Positions 33,183-41,966 of a DNA stretch of 55,693 bases are shown one piece after another. Positions within the stretch are counted from its first letter, which is position 1, and every line of letters starts with the position of its first letter. The position numbers and the translations under genes are program-made. The notes beneath the pieces were generated by a model, which saw only the letters and a program-made list of their open reading frames with translations, made no database searches and was not told where the DNA came from. The stretch is taken from the NCBI GenBank assembly GCA_001563335.1, contig LRSL01000031.1, forward strand, positions 1 through 55,693, written 5' to 3'. The DNA is from Candidatus Thorarchaeota archaeon SMTZ1-45 (lineage in GTDB: Archaea > Asgardarchaeota > Thorarchaeia > Thorarchaeales > Thorarchaeaceae).

Positions 33183-34958
33183 ATGATGCTAGCGCAAGAA
33201 CTGAGAGAGATTTACCTGAAGTTCTTCAAAGAGAGAGGACACTCAGTGATTGCCTCAGCATCACTATTTCCAGAGGATGATCCTACTGTTCTGTTCACAT
33301 CAGCAGGAATGCATCCACTAGTTCCATATTTATTGGGTCAACCGCATCCCGAAGGAAAACGCCTGACTAATGTCCAGAAATGCGTTCGAACAACTGATAT
33401 CGATGAAGTTGGTGATACTACACATCTCACATTCTTTGAGATGTTAGGCAATTGGAGTTTAGGAGACTATTGGAAGAAAGAGGCAATCACATGGAGCTAC
33501 GAGTTTCTGACCTCAAAGAAATGGCTTGGATTCGACCCAGACAAGTTGTCAGTCACTGTCTTTGCAGGCGATAAGGACTCTCCAAGAGATGACGAGGCTG
33601 CAGATGCTTGGCGCAGCGTCGGAATACCAGACGAGAGAATTTACTTCCTCAGTAAGGAGGACAATTGGTGGATTGCTGGGAATACTGGTCCATGTGGTCC
33701 TTGTACAGAAATGTTCATTGAAGTGGATGAGATAGCTAGATGTGGTTCAGATTGTCGACCAGGATGTAACTGCGGGCATTTTGTTGAAGTATGGAATGAC
33801 GTCTTCATGAGCTATCGAAAACTCGAGGATGGTTCTTATGAACCTCTGAAGATGAACAGTATTGACACTGGAATGGGTGTCGAGAGAACTCTAGCAATGA
33901 TCCAGGGAGTCCCAACTGTGTTCGATACCGAGTTTTTCATTCCTCTGATTGAGCATGTCAAGGAACTGTCAAGCAGAGAGGAGTTCACTGAGGAGGACAA
34001 TCGACTCATTCGGATAATCGTCGATCATGTAAGGTCAGCGGTTATGATTATGGCAGATGACAGAAAAATCGGACCCTCGAACGTTGAGCAGGGATATATT
34101 GTACGACGTCTGCTCAGAAAGGCGATTCATAGTGCAGATAGACTCGGTATAGGTCAAGGTTTCATGAATAGTCTTGCAGAGATTGTCATTGAAATGTTCA
34201 AGAACCTCTACGGAGAGGTGGAGCGAAACAAGGAATTCGTCATGACTAGTCTTACTGCAGAAGAGGCGAAATTTAGGAAGACTCTAAACAAAGCTCTTCG
34301 GAGATTTGAGAGAATCTACGAGGAAACGGGAAACATCACTGGTGAGGATGCATTCCTCCTCTTCACAAGTTTTGGATTGCCATTAGAGATGACGAGAGAG
34401 CTTGCAGAAGAGAAGGGCATCGAGATCGACATGAATGAATTCACTAGACAGTTTGAGGAGCATCGAGAGATATCAAGAACTGCTACTCAAGGCAAGTTCA
34501 AAGGAGGTCTTGCTGAACATACCGAGCAAATCGTTAAACTTCATACAGCCACGCACTTGCTTCAAGCAGCTCTCAGAAAAGTCCTCGGAGATGAGATAAC
34601 TCAAAATGGGAGTAACATAACTGAAGAGCGACTAAGATTTGATTTCACATTCTCAAGAAAACTAACTCAGGAAGAGATTGAGGAGGTTGAAAACTTAGTG
34701 AATGAAGTAATTAGTCAGGACTTGGAAGTCACTCAGGAATTCCTTCCTTACGATGAGGCAATTGGGAAGGGAGCTCTCGCATTTTTCAAAGAGAATTATG
34801 GTGAAACTGTATCTGTTTACTCCGTTGGAGAGTTTAGTATGGAACTCTGTGGAGGACCGCATGTAAAGCATACTGGGGTTCTGGGAAAGTTCAGAATTAC
34901 TAAACAGAAGAGTATTGGTGCAGGACTAATGAGGATAAGAGCCATTATAGAGGACTAG
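33183..34958 (+). CDS. alaS: Alanyl-tRNA synthetase, short bacterial/CPR-like form
   Basis: 591 residues. The class II catalytic core is clear (LFTSAGMHPLVPYLLG, NVQKCVRTTDIDEVGD, THLTFFEMLGNWSLGDY, GNTGPCGPCTEMF), with a Cys-rich zinc-type insert CGSDCRPGCNCGH. The editing domain follows, with HTATH and CGGPH zinc ligands. The protein stops right after the editing domain: the DHHA1/C-Ala tail that brings most AlaRS to about 870-900 residues is missing. The sequence reads like the roughly 600-residue AlaRS of CPR/Patescibacteria rather than archaeal AlaRS, so horizontal transfer is likely. It attaches alanine to tRNA-Ala. ATG 33183 or 33186, after GGGTGA. A standard archaeal alaS elsewhere cannot be excluded. 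Confidence 0.92.
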   Translation: MMLAQELREIYLKFFKERGHSVIASASLFPEDDPTVLFTSAGMHPLVPYLLGQPHPEGKRLTNVQKCVRTTDIDEVGDTTHLTFFEMLGNWSLGDYWKKEAITWSYEFLTSKKWLGFDPDKLSVTVFAGDKDSPRDDEAADAWRSVGIPDERIYFLSKEDNWWIAGNTGPCGPCTEMFIEVDEIARCGSDCRPGCNCGHFVEVWNDVFMSYRKLEDGSYEPLKMNSIDTGMGVERTLAMIQGVPTVFDTEFFIPLIEHVKELSSREEFTEEDNRLIRIIVDHVRSAVMIMADDRKIGPSNVEQGYIVRRLLRKAIHSADRLGIGQGFMNSLAEIVIEMFKNLYGEVERNKEFVMTSLTAEEAKFRKTLNKALRRFERIYEETGNITGEDAFLLFTSFGLPLEMTRELAEEKGIEIDMNEFTRQFEEHREISRTATQGKFKGGLAEHTEQIVKLHTATHLLQAALRKVLGDEITQNGSNITEERLRFDFTFSRKLTQEEIEEVENLVNEVISQDLEVTQEFLPYDEAIGKGALAFFKENYGETVSVYSVGEFSMELCGGPHVKHTGVLGKFRITKQKSIGAGLMRIRAIIED

Positions 34959-35065
34959 ATTGCTAAGGGTTCTTATGTGAGTTTCACAATCAAAAAAAAG
35001 TAACCTTCATCGTTAATTGCATAAAGATGAGCCATTACGGGAAATAAGACTAAATGGTGAAAAAC

Positions 35066-35728
35066 ATGGGTACATTTTCTAGATTCTTTGGGTCAGGTGA
35101 TAAAAAACTACAGCAACATGCTGATGAATTACTTCTTGAAATAAGTAAGGGACTTCAATCAGCCAGTGCGAAATTATGTGTTGGGACTAAAAAGTGGGTG
35201 GATGGAGACATCGAGGTCCTAGAAGAGATCAAGGATGAGATTATAGAACTCGAAAGGAAAATGGATACAAAGAAGGAAGAGCTGATAGAGAATGTTCTTG
35301 CAAAGCATGCATACCTTCCTCAACATACTCAGGAACGTCATAAGCTTGTTAGGCTTATGGATAGTGTAATTGACACAAGTGAACATGCAGTGCGTATTAT
35401 GTGGTTAGGAAGGAGTATGAAACCCCCCAAGGATATTGAGAAGCTGGGGAAGATGTGTTGGACCTGCACAGATCTTCTTCAGGATGCAGTAAAATATCTC
35501 TATAGTGATTTCGAGAAGTGTGTTGAGTATACCAGAAAAGTAGACAAGGTTCGAGAAGAAACTAGAGACCTCCAATTCAAGATACTTGAAGATCTATACA
35601 AAGAAAAGAAATACTCAGCTCGCGAAATTCATCTGTTTGCAGAAGCATCACATTGGATAGTTAAAGTAGCTGTTCAAGCTGAGGACACAGGAGACTTCCT
35701 TCGAGAGCTCGCTGTCAAGTACTCCTAA
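35066..35728 (+). CDS. DUF47/PhoU-like phosphate transport accessory protein
   Basis: About 220 residues, all-helical, matching the DUF47 (PhoU_div) family: N-terminal FSRFFGSGDKKL, a helix with DEIIELERKMDTKKEEL (metal-binding type E..D repeats), SVIDTSEHAVRIMWLG and the final HWIVKVAVQAEDTGDFLREL. DUF47 genes accompany Pit-type transporters and probably regulate them. ATG 35066 has GGTGA 5 nt upstream and begins as MGTFSRFFG, usual for the family; ATG 35054 is the alternative. Followed after 17 nt by the Pit gene in one operon. Confidence 0.88.
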   Translation: MGTFSRFFGSGDKKLQQHADELLLEISKGLQSASAKLCVGTKKWVDGDIEVLEEIKDEIIELERKMDTKKEELIENVLAKHAYLPQHTQERHKLVRLMDSVIDTSEHAVRIMWLGRSMKPPKDIEKLGKMCWTCTDLLQDAVKYLYSDFEKCVEYTRKVDKVREETRDLQFKILEDLYKEKKYSAREIHLFAEASHWIVKVAVQAEDTGDFLRELAVKYS

Positions 35729-35745
35729 TAGGAGGACATTATTCA

Positions 35746-36774
35746 TTGGACCCGCTACTGCTACTAGCTGTACTCGTCATTGGCTTCATTGTTGCATTTG
35801 CTATTGGTGGCAATGATGAAGCAATGAGTCCTGCAGTGGGAGCTCGTATCTTTTCTTTGAACACAGCTGTCATATTAGGTGGCTTCTTGAGTGTTGCAGG
35901 AGCTGTGACGCTTGGTGGTGGTGTATCTGAAAAAGTGGGTTCTGATTTAGTATCTCAACAAACTATGACTCCTGCCATGGTCTTTGCAGTTCTCGTTTCT
36001 ATGGCTATATGGTTACTAATAGCATCGATAACAAAGGGACTTCCGATAAGCACCACCCAGTGTATAGTTGGATCTGTTATCGGAGTGGCTATTGCAGCTC
36101 CATTTCTTGGTGAACTTGGTTGGGGAATCGAAATCGTATCATGGTCAGTCGTAATTGAGATTTTTGCAGGTTGGATAATTTCTCCTGTGATAGGATTCCT
36201 GATTGCTGCAGCTGTTTTTTGGTTGGTTAGAAGGTTTCAATCGCGAGCAACTGGTCTCGCAGGACTTGAGAAACAAGAGCAAGTTGCATCGTATGGACTA
36301 GCACTCTTTCTAATCATCACAAGTTTGAGTAGAGGTGGAAATGATGTTGCTAATGCTGTTGCACCCTTAGTTTCACTACCAGATTTTGATGCTGTCATTA
36401 GTTTGGGTCCATTTCTTCTCCCTGGGATTGTGATTCCTTTGTTTGTTGGAGGTCTAGGAATGGCTATCGGTTTAATTGTGGTTGGTAGAAAAGTCATCAG
36501 AGTACTTGCAACAGAGGTTGTAACATTAACACCAACTTCAGCTTTGGCTGCATCAATTTCTGTGGCTCTTGTGATGTTTGTTGGAACATACTTTGGATTT
36601 CCACTTAGCGGCACCCATGTTTTAGTAGCTGCTTTGATTGCTGTAGGATGGGTTGCTCAGACTCCTGTTCAGACAAATCAGGTAAAGGAGATCCTAATAT
36701 CTTGGGTGATTACTGTACCAATATCAGCAATCTTTGGAGTCATTATTTTTGCAGTCATAACTCCATTCTTCTAA
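35746..36774 (+). CDS. PiT-family inorganic phosphate transporter
   Basis: 342 residues and about ten membrane helices in two homologous halves. The PD001131-type repeat motifs are GGNDEAMSPAVGAR (about residue 21) and RGGNDVANAVAPL (about 197); the STTQCIVGSVIG and SGTHVLVAALIAVG segments are also paired. Pit proteins carry phosphate (often as metal phosphate) with protons or sodium. The first repeat has EAMSP in place of the usual VANA. TTG 35746 follows GGAGG. Operon with the DUF47 gene. Confidence 0.93.
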   Translation: MDPLLLLAVLVIGFIVAFAIGGNDEAMSPAVGARIFSLNTAVILGGFLSVAGAVTLGGGVSEKVGSDLVSQQTMTPAMVFAVLVSMAIWLLIASITKGLPISTTQCIVGSVIGVAIAAPFLGELGWGIEIVSWSVVIEIFAGWIISPVIGFLIAAAVFWLVRRFQSRATGLAGLEKQEQVASYGLALFLIITSLSRGGNDVANAVAPLVSLPDFDAVISLGPFLLPGIVIPLFVGGLGMAIGLIVVGRKVIRVLATEVVTLTPTSALAASISVALVMFVGTYFGFPLSGTHVLVAALIAVGWVAQTPVQTNQVKEILISWVITVPISAIFGVIIFAVITPFF

Positions 36775-36821
36775 AATGTTGAACTGATAGACTATAGCAA
36801 GAACGAAAAGTAGGGAGTGTT

Positions 36822-37568
36822 CTACAGTTCAGGTATTCTATGAATTAGAACAAATTCTTTTGCGAGTTTTCCGAGGTGTTCGGCCTCATTTATCGAAAGA
36901 TGTACCCGATGACCTGAGTCAGGTGATGAAGTTTCTTTCTGTGTTGCCTCTATAATTGCTAAATCTGCATCACGAACAATAGATTCAACGCTAGGACATA
37001 AACGGGTATCGCCCGTATAACCTACGATAGTTTCGCCAATTTGCACCCTGAATCCTAAAGCGGGTTCCAAAACTCCTGCACCTTGGTCAAATTCAAGTGA
37101 GAAGTGTTCAACCTCAAAGGAATTTATTTTGAAGAAATCAGTATCAAATCCTGAGTCTTGCGAGAGTTCGTGATACCAGATTTTGTAGGGGAGTGTCTTG
37201 CTATATAGATCCCGATATCCTTTGATTATGCTAATCACCTCTGAGCATCCAGCAGGAATCAAGATGTTAAGGGGATTGGTTCGTCCCATCATTCGCAGGA
37301 ATCCAAAGAGGGAATAGAGCCCACCTACATGATCAAAATGCCCATGTGAAACTGCAATGGGGTCAATATCATGAACAAAGTCAAGTTTACTAGATACCAA
37401 CAGGTCTCTGAGAACACCATCCCCTACATCAAGCAACATCATCTTGCCTGTGAACTTCGAAGTCAATAGTATTGTAGTGCTGACTCCTGCAGCGCTGAAT
37501 AGAACCTTTACTTCAACTTCATCATTTTCCCATTTCGATTTGAACTCATCACTATTCAAGTAATTCAA
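36822..37568 (-). CDS. MBL-fold hydrolase (RNase Z-like)
   Basis: 248 residues. The metallo-beta-lactamase motif SHGHFDHVGG (about residue 75) is followed by GYTGDTRLCPS (metal Asp, about 175), HRVHLSINEA and a C-terminal VLIHRI, the order seen in RNase Z and AIM-type hydrolases. It lacks a recognisable RNase Z exosite arm, so a non-tRNA substrate is possible. Start is TTG 37568, close behind a TATA-like AATATATTTATTG (about 37598-37610) on the same strand. Divergent from the sodium symporter gene. Confidence 0.85.
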   Translation of the reverse strand: MNYLNSDEFKSKWENDEVEVKVLFSAAGVSTTILLTSKFTGKMMLLDVGDGVLRDLLVSSKLDFVHDIDPIAVSHGHFDHVGGLYSLFGFLRMMGRTNPLNILIPAGCSEVISIIKGYRDLYSKTLPYKIWYHELSQDSGFDTDFFKINSFEVEHFSLEFDQGAGVLEPALGFRVQIGETIVGYTGDTRLCPSVESIVRDADLAIIEATQKETSSPDSGHRVHLSINEAEHLGKLAKEFVLIHRIPEL

Positions 37569-37865
37569 TCTCTGTCAGTCTTGTGAAGAAAAATTGAGTC
37601 AATAAATATATTGAATGAATAATGAAGCCCTATATGTTGGGAGAATTCAGTCCACAATCGATCATCCATAGAAACATCCTAAAAGCTCTAAATAAAACAT
37701 CTAAAACTCAACTGAAAGAAAGTAGATGGTCAATCAATACTATTTCGTTTTCGAAAATCTAATGAACTCGCAATGATTCAAATGGCAGAAAAAACCGACC
37801 AAAAACGACTTATATCGCCGTATCATCATGATATTCAATTTTCGCATCCGCGTGAGGTTATCGTG
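37569..37865. promoter_or_regulatory. Divergent promoter region (MBL hydrolase / sodium symporter)
   Basis: A 297-nt gap. For the minus-strand hydrolase there is a TATA-like stretch near 37598-37610. For the symporter ACTTATATCG near 37807-37816 is a TATA candidate that places transcription start about 37835, and GTGAGGT lies just before the ATG at 37866. No RNA gene or repeat seen. Confidence 0.45.
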
Positions 37866-39347
37866 ATGGGAGAAGAAACTTCTGTAGAATTAGAAGTAGC
37901 CCGTGAAACTTGGGTTACCCGTATGGGTTTCGTTTTCGCGGTCTGGGGTTCCATGACAGGATTGGGGAACGTCTGGAACTGGCCATTCAAGGTGTCAGTC
38001 TTGGGTGGTGGTCCCTTCGTACTCATATACCTTATCATGCTACTTTTGGTAGGTATTCCTGTTGTGCTAACAGAGTTTGTTCTGGGGTCAACCTTTAGAA
38101 GAGGATTCCCAGGCGCACTCAAAAGAATTCATCCCTTGGGAGAATTCCTTGGCTGGTTCTGCCTTGTCAATACAGCAATTCTTACAGCGTTCTATACCGT
38201 GCTGATCGGATATGCAGCAGTCTATGCTGGCTATGCTATCACTGGTCTACCACTTGATGGTGTTATGGGACCATCGACATTTACTGATCAACCAGGATTC
38301 TTTGTGAACATGCTGATGTCCCCAATAGTCCTGGTTGGGCTTATTGTGGTATGGTTAGTTGTCTTCATAATTGACTACTTTGGAACAAGAGGCATCGAAC
38401 GTTCAGTGATGATACTCTTCCCATTGATGTGGATAATCATCATCTTTATGGCGTTCTGGGGACTTGCCCAGCCAAATGCGTATCAGGGATTAGATTTCTA
38501 CCTAAACCCAGATGTGGAGCAGTTTCTAAATCCAAATATGTGGTCAACTGCAGTTTCATTGAGCTTCTTCAAACTTAGTGCAGGAATGGGAGCGTTAACC
38601 GCTTATGCGAGTTACCTTCCACGTCGTGGTGAACTTACTAACAGTGCAGTGACAACAAGCCTGCTTGATACTACATTCGCATTCACTGCAGGAATGGCAG
38701 TCTTCACAATTGCAGCCACTGCTGGTTTTCTTGGCGGAGGCGGCGTAGGTTTCGCATTCGTTGCATGGCCTGGAGGAATGGTAATACCAGGAGGTAACAT
38801 CCTGGGCTTTGTGTTCTTCCTGATGATGGTGTTCCTCGGAGTGACGAGTGCCATATCATTGGTGGAAGCTATAGTCACAGCTGTAATGGACAAGTTTGGA
38901 TGGCCACGATCGAAAGCTGTGATTGTAATAACCCTCATCCTGTTTCTTGGTGGAGTTCCATTCACACTGTGGATGGAGTTGCCAGATCCAATGGGAGCAG
39001 GGGATGTAGTCTGGGGTCTGTATTTACTCGATATATTCGACTACTATGTTGAGAACTTTGGTCTTGTTCTTGTCACTCTATTCATGATGATAATCATGGC
39101 TTGGGTCTGGGGCGGAGCAAAGATTTTAGATGCAGCAAACGAGGCGGGAGACTTCAAACTGCCTAGCTGGTACAAATGGGTAGTCAAAGTGATTTCACCC
39201 GTTGGTATCATTATTGCGCTTGCCTTCATTATCATCAATGGCTTCTATGCAGTTGGAAGTATCATGGAGTTCACAGCACCCTTGATATGGATAGCAATCT
39301 GTATCGTATTTGCGGCTATCTTATGGCGTATGAAGGGGGTTGATTAA
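37866..39347 (+). CDS. Neurotransmitter:sodium symporter (NSS/SNF) family transporter
   Basis: About 493 residues and roughly 11-12 helices with the LeuT-type beginning WVTRMGFVFAVWGSMTGLGNVWNWPF and GGGPFVLIYLIMLLLVGIPVVLTEFVLG. Family members couple sodium to uptake of amino acids or related molecules. In LeuT the segment reads GLGNxxRFP, where the Arg is part of the outer gate; here it is WNWP, Arg replaced by Asn, as in some divergent members. ATG 37866 is chosen because GTGAGGT precedes it and a TATA-like box lies 55 nt upstream; an in-frame ATG at 37773 would add 31 residues without membrane character. A tiny two-helix gene follows after 2 nt. Confidence 0.88.
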   Translation: MGEETSVELEVARETWVTRMGFVFAVWGSMTGLGNVWNWPFKVSVLGGGPFVLIYLIMLLLVGIPVVLTEFVLGSTFRRGFPGALKRIHPLGEFLGWFCLVNTAILTAFYTVLIGYAAVYAGYAITGLPLDGVMGPSTFTDQPGFFVNMLMSPIVLVGLIVVWLVVFIIDYFGTRGIERSVMILFPLMWIIIIFMAFWGLAQPNAYQGLDFYLNPDVEQFLNPNMWSTAVSLSFFKLSAGMGALTAYASYLPRRGELTNSAVTTSLLDTTFAFTAGMAVFTIAATAGFLGGGGVGFAFVAWPGGMVIPGGNILGFVFFLMMVFLGVTSAISLVEAIVTAVMDKFGWPRSKAVIVITLILFLGGVPFTLWMELPDPMGAGDVVWGLYLLDIFDYYVENFGLVLVTLFMMIIMAWVWGGAKILDAANEAGDFKLPSWYKWVVKVISPVGIIIALAFIIINGFYAVGSIMEFTAPLIWIAICIVFAAILWRMKGVD

Positions 39348-39349
39348 GG

Positions 39350-39574
39350 ATGGGATTAATGGACATCTTTTTCGGCCCATATGAGCGGTTTGGAATGAGA
39401 GGCGGTTTCATCATCTTGATACTCGTGGCGATAGTTGGTGGAATCTTTGCAGCTTGGATGTGGACAATAGGCACACAACCGTTGGCTGCAGTGTCATTCA
39501 TGCTAGACCTAACTCTCACATATGGCGTACTATTCATGTTCCTGTACATTATGTGGTATCGTCGCCCCAAGTGA
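39350..39574 (+). CDS. Small two-helix membrane protein, NSS partner
   Basis: 74 residues with two hydrophobic helices (about 19-40 and 48-68) and a basic end (WYRRPK). It starts 2 nt after the symporter stop, so the two are cotranscribed and probably coupled. Bacterial NSS transporters such as MetP have a small subunit (MetS) in the same arrangement; this protein has a similar role by position, but its sequence is not clearly that family. The Arg-rich tail would face the cytosol. Confidence 0.75.
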   Translation: MGLMDIFFGPYERFGMRGGFIILILVAIVGGIFAAWMWTIGTQPLAAVSFMLDLTLTYGVLFMFLYIMWYRRPK

Positions 39575-39630
39575 CTTATACCACATACCCCCCTTTTTTT
39601 TATACTAATAACAAGGATGTCTGATGTTAA

Positions 39631-40047
39631 ATGTCACAAGGATTAGAGCGGCTCACTGGAAAAGTGCGACGTCGGAGATATAGATACTATACATTTGGGA
39701 TCATCACAATTATAGCACTCAGCCTTGCAGGAATTACTGGCTTCATGATATTTGGTGCAACTGATGAGGGGTGGACCAGCATTCAATCCAGTGTTTTCCT
39801 CTCGTTTGCTATCCTGCTTTTATTCCTTGTACCTACCAGAGATATGAGGCGTGCTGAAGCAATCATAATAATTGCATCTGAGCATGGTGGAACACTAAAA
39901 GTTGAAACGATTCAAAAAGAATTGGAACTTCCTAGTGACAAGATACTAGCTCTGCTTGGTTGGATGGTGAAGCAGAAGATAGCTGAAGAACGTGAACAGA
40001 CCGGCCGATGGGTCTTTCCAGAACTGCGTCGCAGTAAGGACGAATAA
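39631..40047 (+). CDS. Membrane-anchored winged-helix protein
   Basis: 138 residues. A basic N-terminus (KVRRRRYRYY) precedes two membrane helices (about 23-45 and 54-71). The cytosolic part is winged-helix-like: AEAIIIIASEHGG, LKVETIQKELELPSDKILALLGWMVKQKIAEE, WVFPEL wing. This resembles membrane-tethered transcription factors of archaea. Whether it binds DNA is unknown. It lies 56 nt after the symporter pair on the same strand and could respond to it. ATG 39631. Confidence 0.7.
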   Translation: MSQGLERLTGKVRRRRYRYYTFGIITIIALSLAGITGFMIFGATDEGWTSIQSSVFLSFAILLLFLVPTRDMRRAEAIIIIASEHGGTLKVETIQKELELPSDKILALLGWMVKQKIAEEREQTGRWVFPELRRSKDE

Positions 40048-40074
40048 GGTATCTGCTTTGATGCCTTTACAAGT

Positions 40075-41178
40075 CTAACTGAGCATTGATGTGATGACAC
40101 CATCATAGTCCAATAATTCATTTATCTTCTTGAATGGCTTCTTTTTCCCCCTTCTATCCAACCATTCACCTTCAATATCAATGACACGCTGGGTTTCGTC
40201 TTCGGCAATTCGTACACGAGACCAGTTCCAATATTCCAAAGTACCCTTATTTAGAGTGATTGAGATTGAAGTTTTAGAAGTGTCATAACCAACTGTAACT
40301 TTGGTCCTGTTACCAAATTCGAGATCACGTGTTTCTTCAACAATCTGTCCATTCTCATCGGTACGTTTGACACTGATATATGCACCAAATGCCTCATGGA
40401 TGTGACCAACTAGAACTAGGAAAGGTCGGTATTCGTTTATGAATTCGCTAAGAGCTGTACTACCCTTATGTTCTCCCCAAAGATGAGGAGGAACTCCAAA
40501 TCTACCGAGACGGTCTCTCATGCCAAAAGGGGGGCTGTGTGTTGCTATGATTGTATTCTCAGGTTTTGCTTTTATTCTTGCCACTGCATCATCAATTGCC
40601 CATCTGAGATTCTCTTCAGATCGTTCTCCCGGGAAGGTGTAATTGATTGGGTTTGATCCTTCGACTCCTACAAAGGCATACCCTTTCTCTTCGAACACAC
40701 CACCAGGCCATGTTTCTCTCTTACTGTGAAGGTCCATATAGACTTCATCAGGATGAATATTGTCTATTCGTGATTTGATCGCTTTGTCACAACCAATATC
40801 ACTCAACAAATCGGAGCCTATTGCTTCCACAGCATCAGATGTTGTACCAAACATTTCATAATTGCCAGCCACACAAACTGTGGGAGCTGGAGATGCCTCT
40901 AGAGTCTTAAGGAGGTCTGTTAGTTTTTCAACTGAGTCTTTTGCGATGATTGATAAATCAGCCTGAGCTTTTAGATATGCAGGTTCAGCCAAGTAATCAC
41001 CATCAAATATCACAATATCTGGAGGACAATCTTTCAGATTTTCAAGAAGTAGCTTGACTTTACCTTTCTCTTCGTGTGGATCACCGCTTCCTGCAAACTC
41101 TAAGAGTTTGTTCTTTTCAAAATATGATTCAAGGTCTTCCACTTTTATGGATGATTTATCTTTGCGTAGGAAACTCAT
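40075..41178 (-). CDS. Metallophosphoesterase with variant GNYE motif
   Basis: About 367 residues of calcineurin-like phosphoesterase fold: GSGDPHEEKGK (in place of the DxH start), FDGDYL, AGNYEMFG, THSPPFG and GHIHEAFG. The canonical GNHD motif is GNYE here, replacing the metal-coordinating or proton-donating His/Asp pair, so catalysis may differ. The C-terminal 100 residues (strands with TVGYDTSKTSISITLNKG) form an added beta domain. ATG 41178 is preferred over GTG/ATG upstream at 41193. No signal peptide. Convergent with the winged-helix gene. Confidence 0.8.
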   Translation of the reverse strand: MSFLRKDKSSIKVEDLESYFEKNKLLEFAGSGDPHEEKGKVKLLLENLKDCPPDIVIFDGDYLAEPAYLKAQADLSIIAKDSVEKLTDLLKTLEASPAPTVCVAGNYEMFGTTSDAVEAIGSDLLSDIGCDKAIKSRIDNIHPDEVYMDLHSKRETWPGGVFEEKGYAFVGVEGSNPINYTFPGERSEENLRWAIDDAVARIKAKPENTIIATHSPPFGMRDRLGRFGVPPHLWGEHKGSTALSEFINEYRPFLVLVGHIHEAFGAYISVKRTDENGQIVEETRDLEFGNRTKVTVGYDTSKTSISITLNKGTLEYWNWSRVRIAEDETQRVIDIEGEWLDRRGKKKPFKKINELLDYDGVITSMLS

Positions 41179-41299
41179 TGAGATGCACCACACTGAAGCA
41201 GTAGATGTTAGCTATTGAAGATAGAATAACATTGGATTTATCTGTTGGGGAATATAACCCATGGTGAATAAAAAGAGTGTTCTTTGTTAACATAATTAG

Positions 41300-41839
41300 G
41301 TGAAACACTTGGCCCATATCTATATCGACTGTTTTGATGCAAATGGATTTTACGAGGAGAACTACAAACGAATAGTTCTTGTGATGGCAAAGTTAGCAGA
41401 ATCTAAACCTCTTGAGAGAGAATGGGTTTCTTCTCAAGCAGTCGGTGGTACTTGGGCAAGATCGATCAGATGCGTATTTAAAACAGATACCGATGCACGA
41501 AGAATTAAGGAACTCATGGTGGGTCTTGAATATTGCAGCCTAGACGAGGTTCCTGATGTTCTGCGTCCAAAAAGTGGTTCTGAAGTGTTCAGGTTTGCTG
41601 ATATTGATGTGCTTGAAATAATCGGGACAGAAAACAGTGCAAGAAGGCGACTTGCTGGACGCTTAAAGGTGAGTGATAAGAAAATCGGAATTGGTGATAT
41701 ACGAGAGGGTGATTCTGATACAGACTTTATGCTTTCATGTAGAAGAAACTTAATCGAAGGACTCGATGAGGAAACCCTGCGAGAATTGTATGATTTGGAA
41801 AAAATGATTTTCAAAGGACTCAGCAGATCGATTTTGTAG
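41300..41839 (+). CDS. Unknown cytosolic protein
   Basis: 179 residues, alpha/beta, rich in Arg and Asp/Glu (KRIVLVMAKLAES, RSIRCVFKTDTDARRIKELMVGLE, EVFRFADIDVLEIIGTENSARRRLAGRLKVSDK). No membrane helix, metal motif or known active site. Start is GTG 41300; no ribosome site is seen, so the mRNA may be leaderless. Single gene between convergent and divergent neighbours. I do not recognise the family. Confidence 0.7.
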   Translation: MKHLAHIYIDCFDANGFYEENYKRIVLVMAKLAESKPLEREWVSSQAVGGTWARSIRCVFKTDTDARRIKELMVGLEYCSLDEVPDVLRPKSGSEVFRFADIDVLEIIGTENSARRRLAGRLKVSDKKIGIGDIREGDSDTDFMLSCRRNLIEGLDEETLRELYDLEKMIFKGLSRSIL

Positions 41840-41966
41840 CAAAACAATTTGAGGTCCATCAATACATATTGAACTGATTCTCTTTGAACGGAGTATAACT
41901 GGAAGCATTGAAAGTTTCAGAACATGCCAAGGATTTTTGTTATACCTTGACATGCTCTTGATAGAC

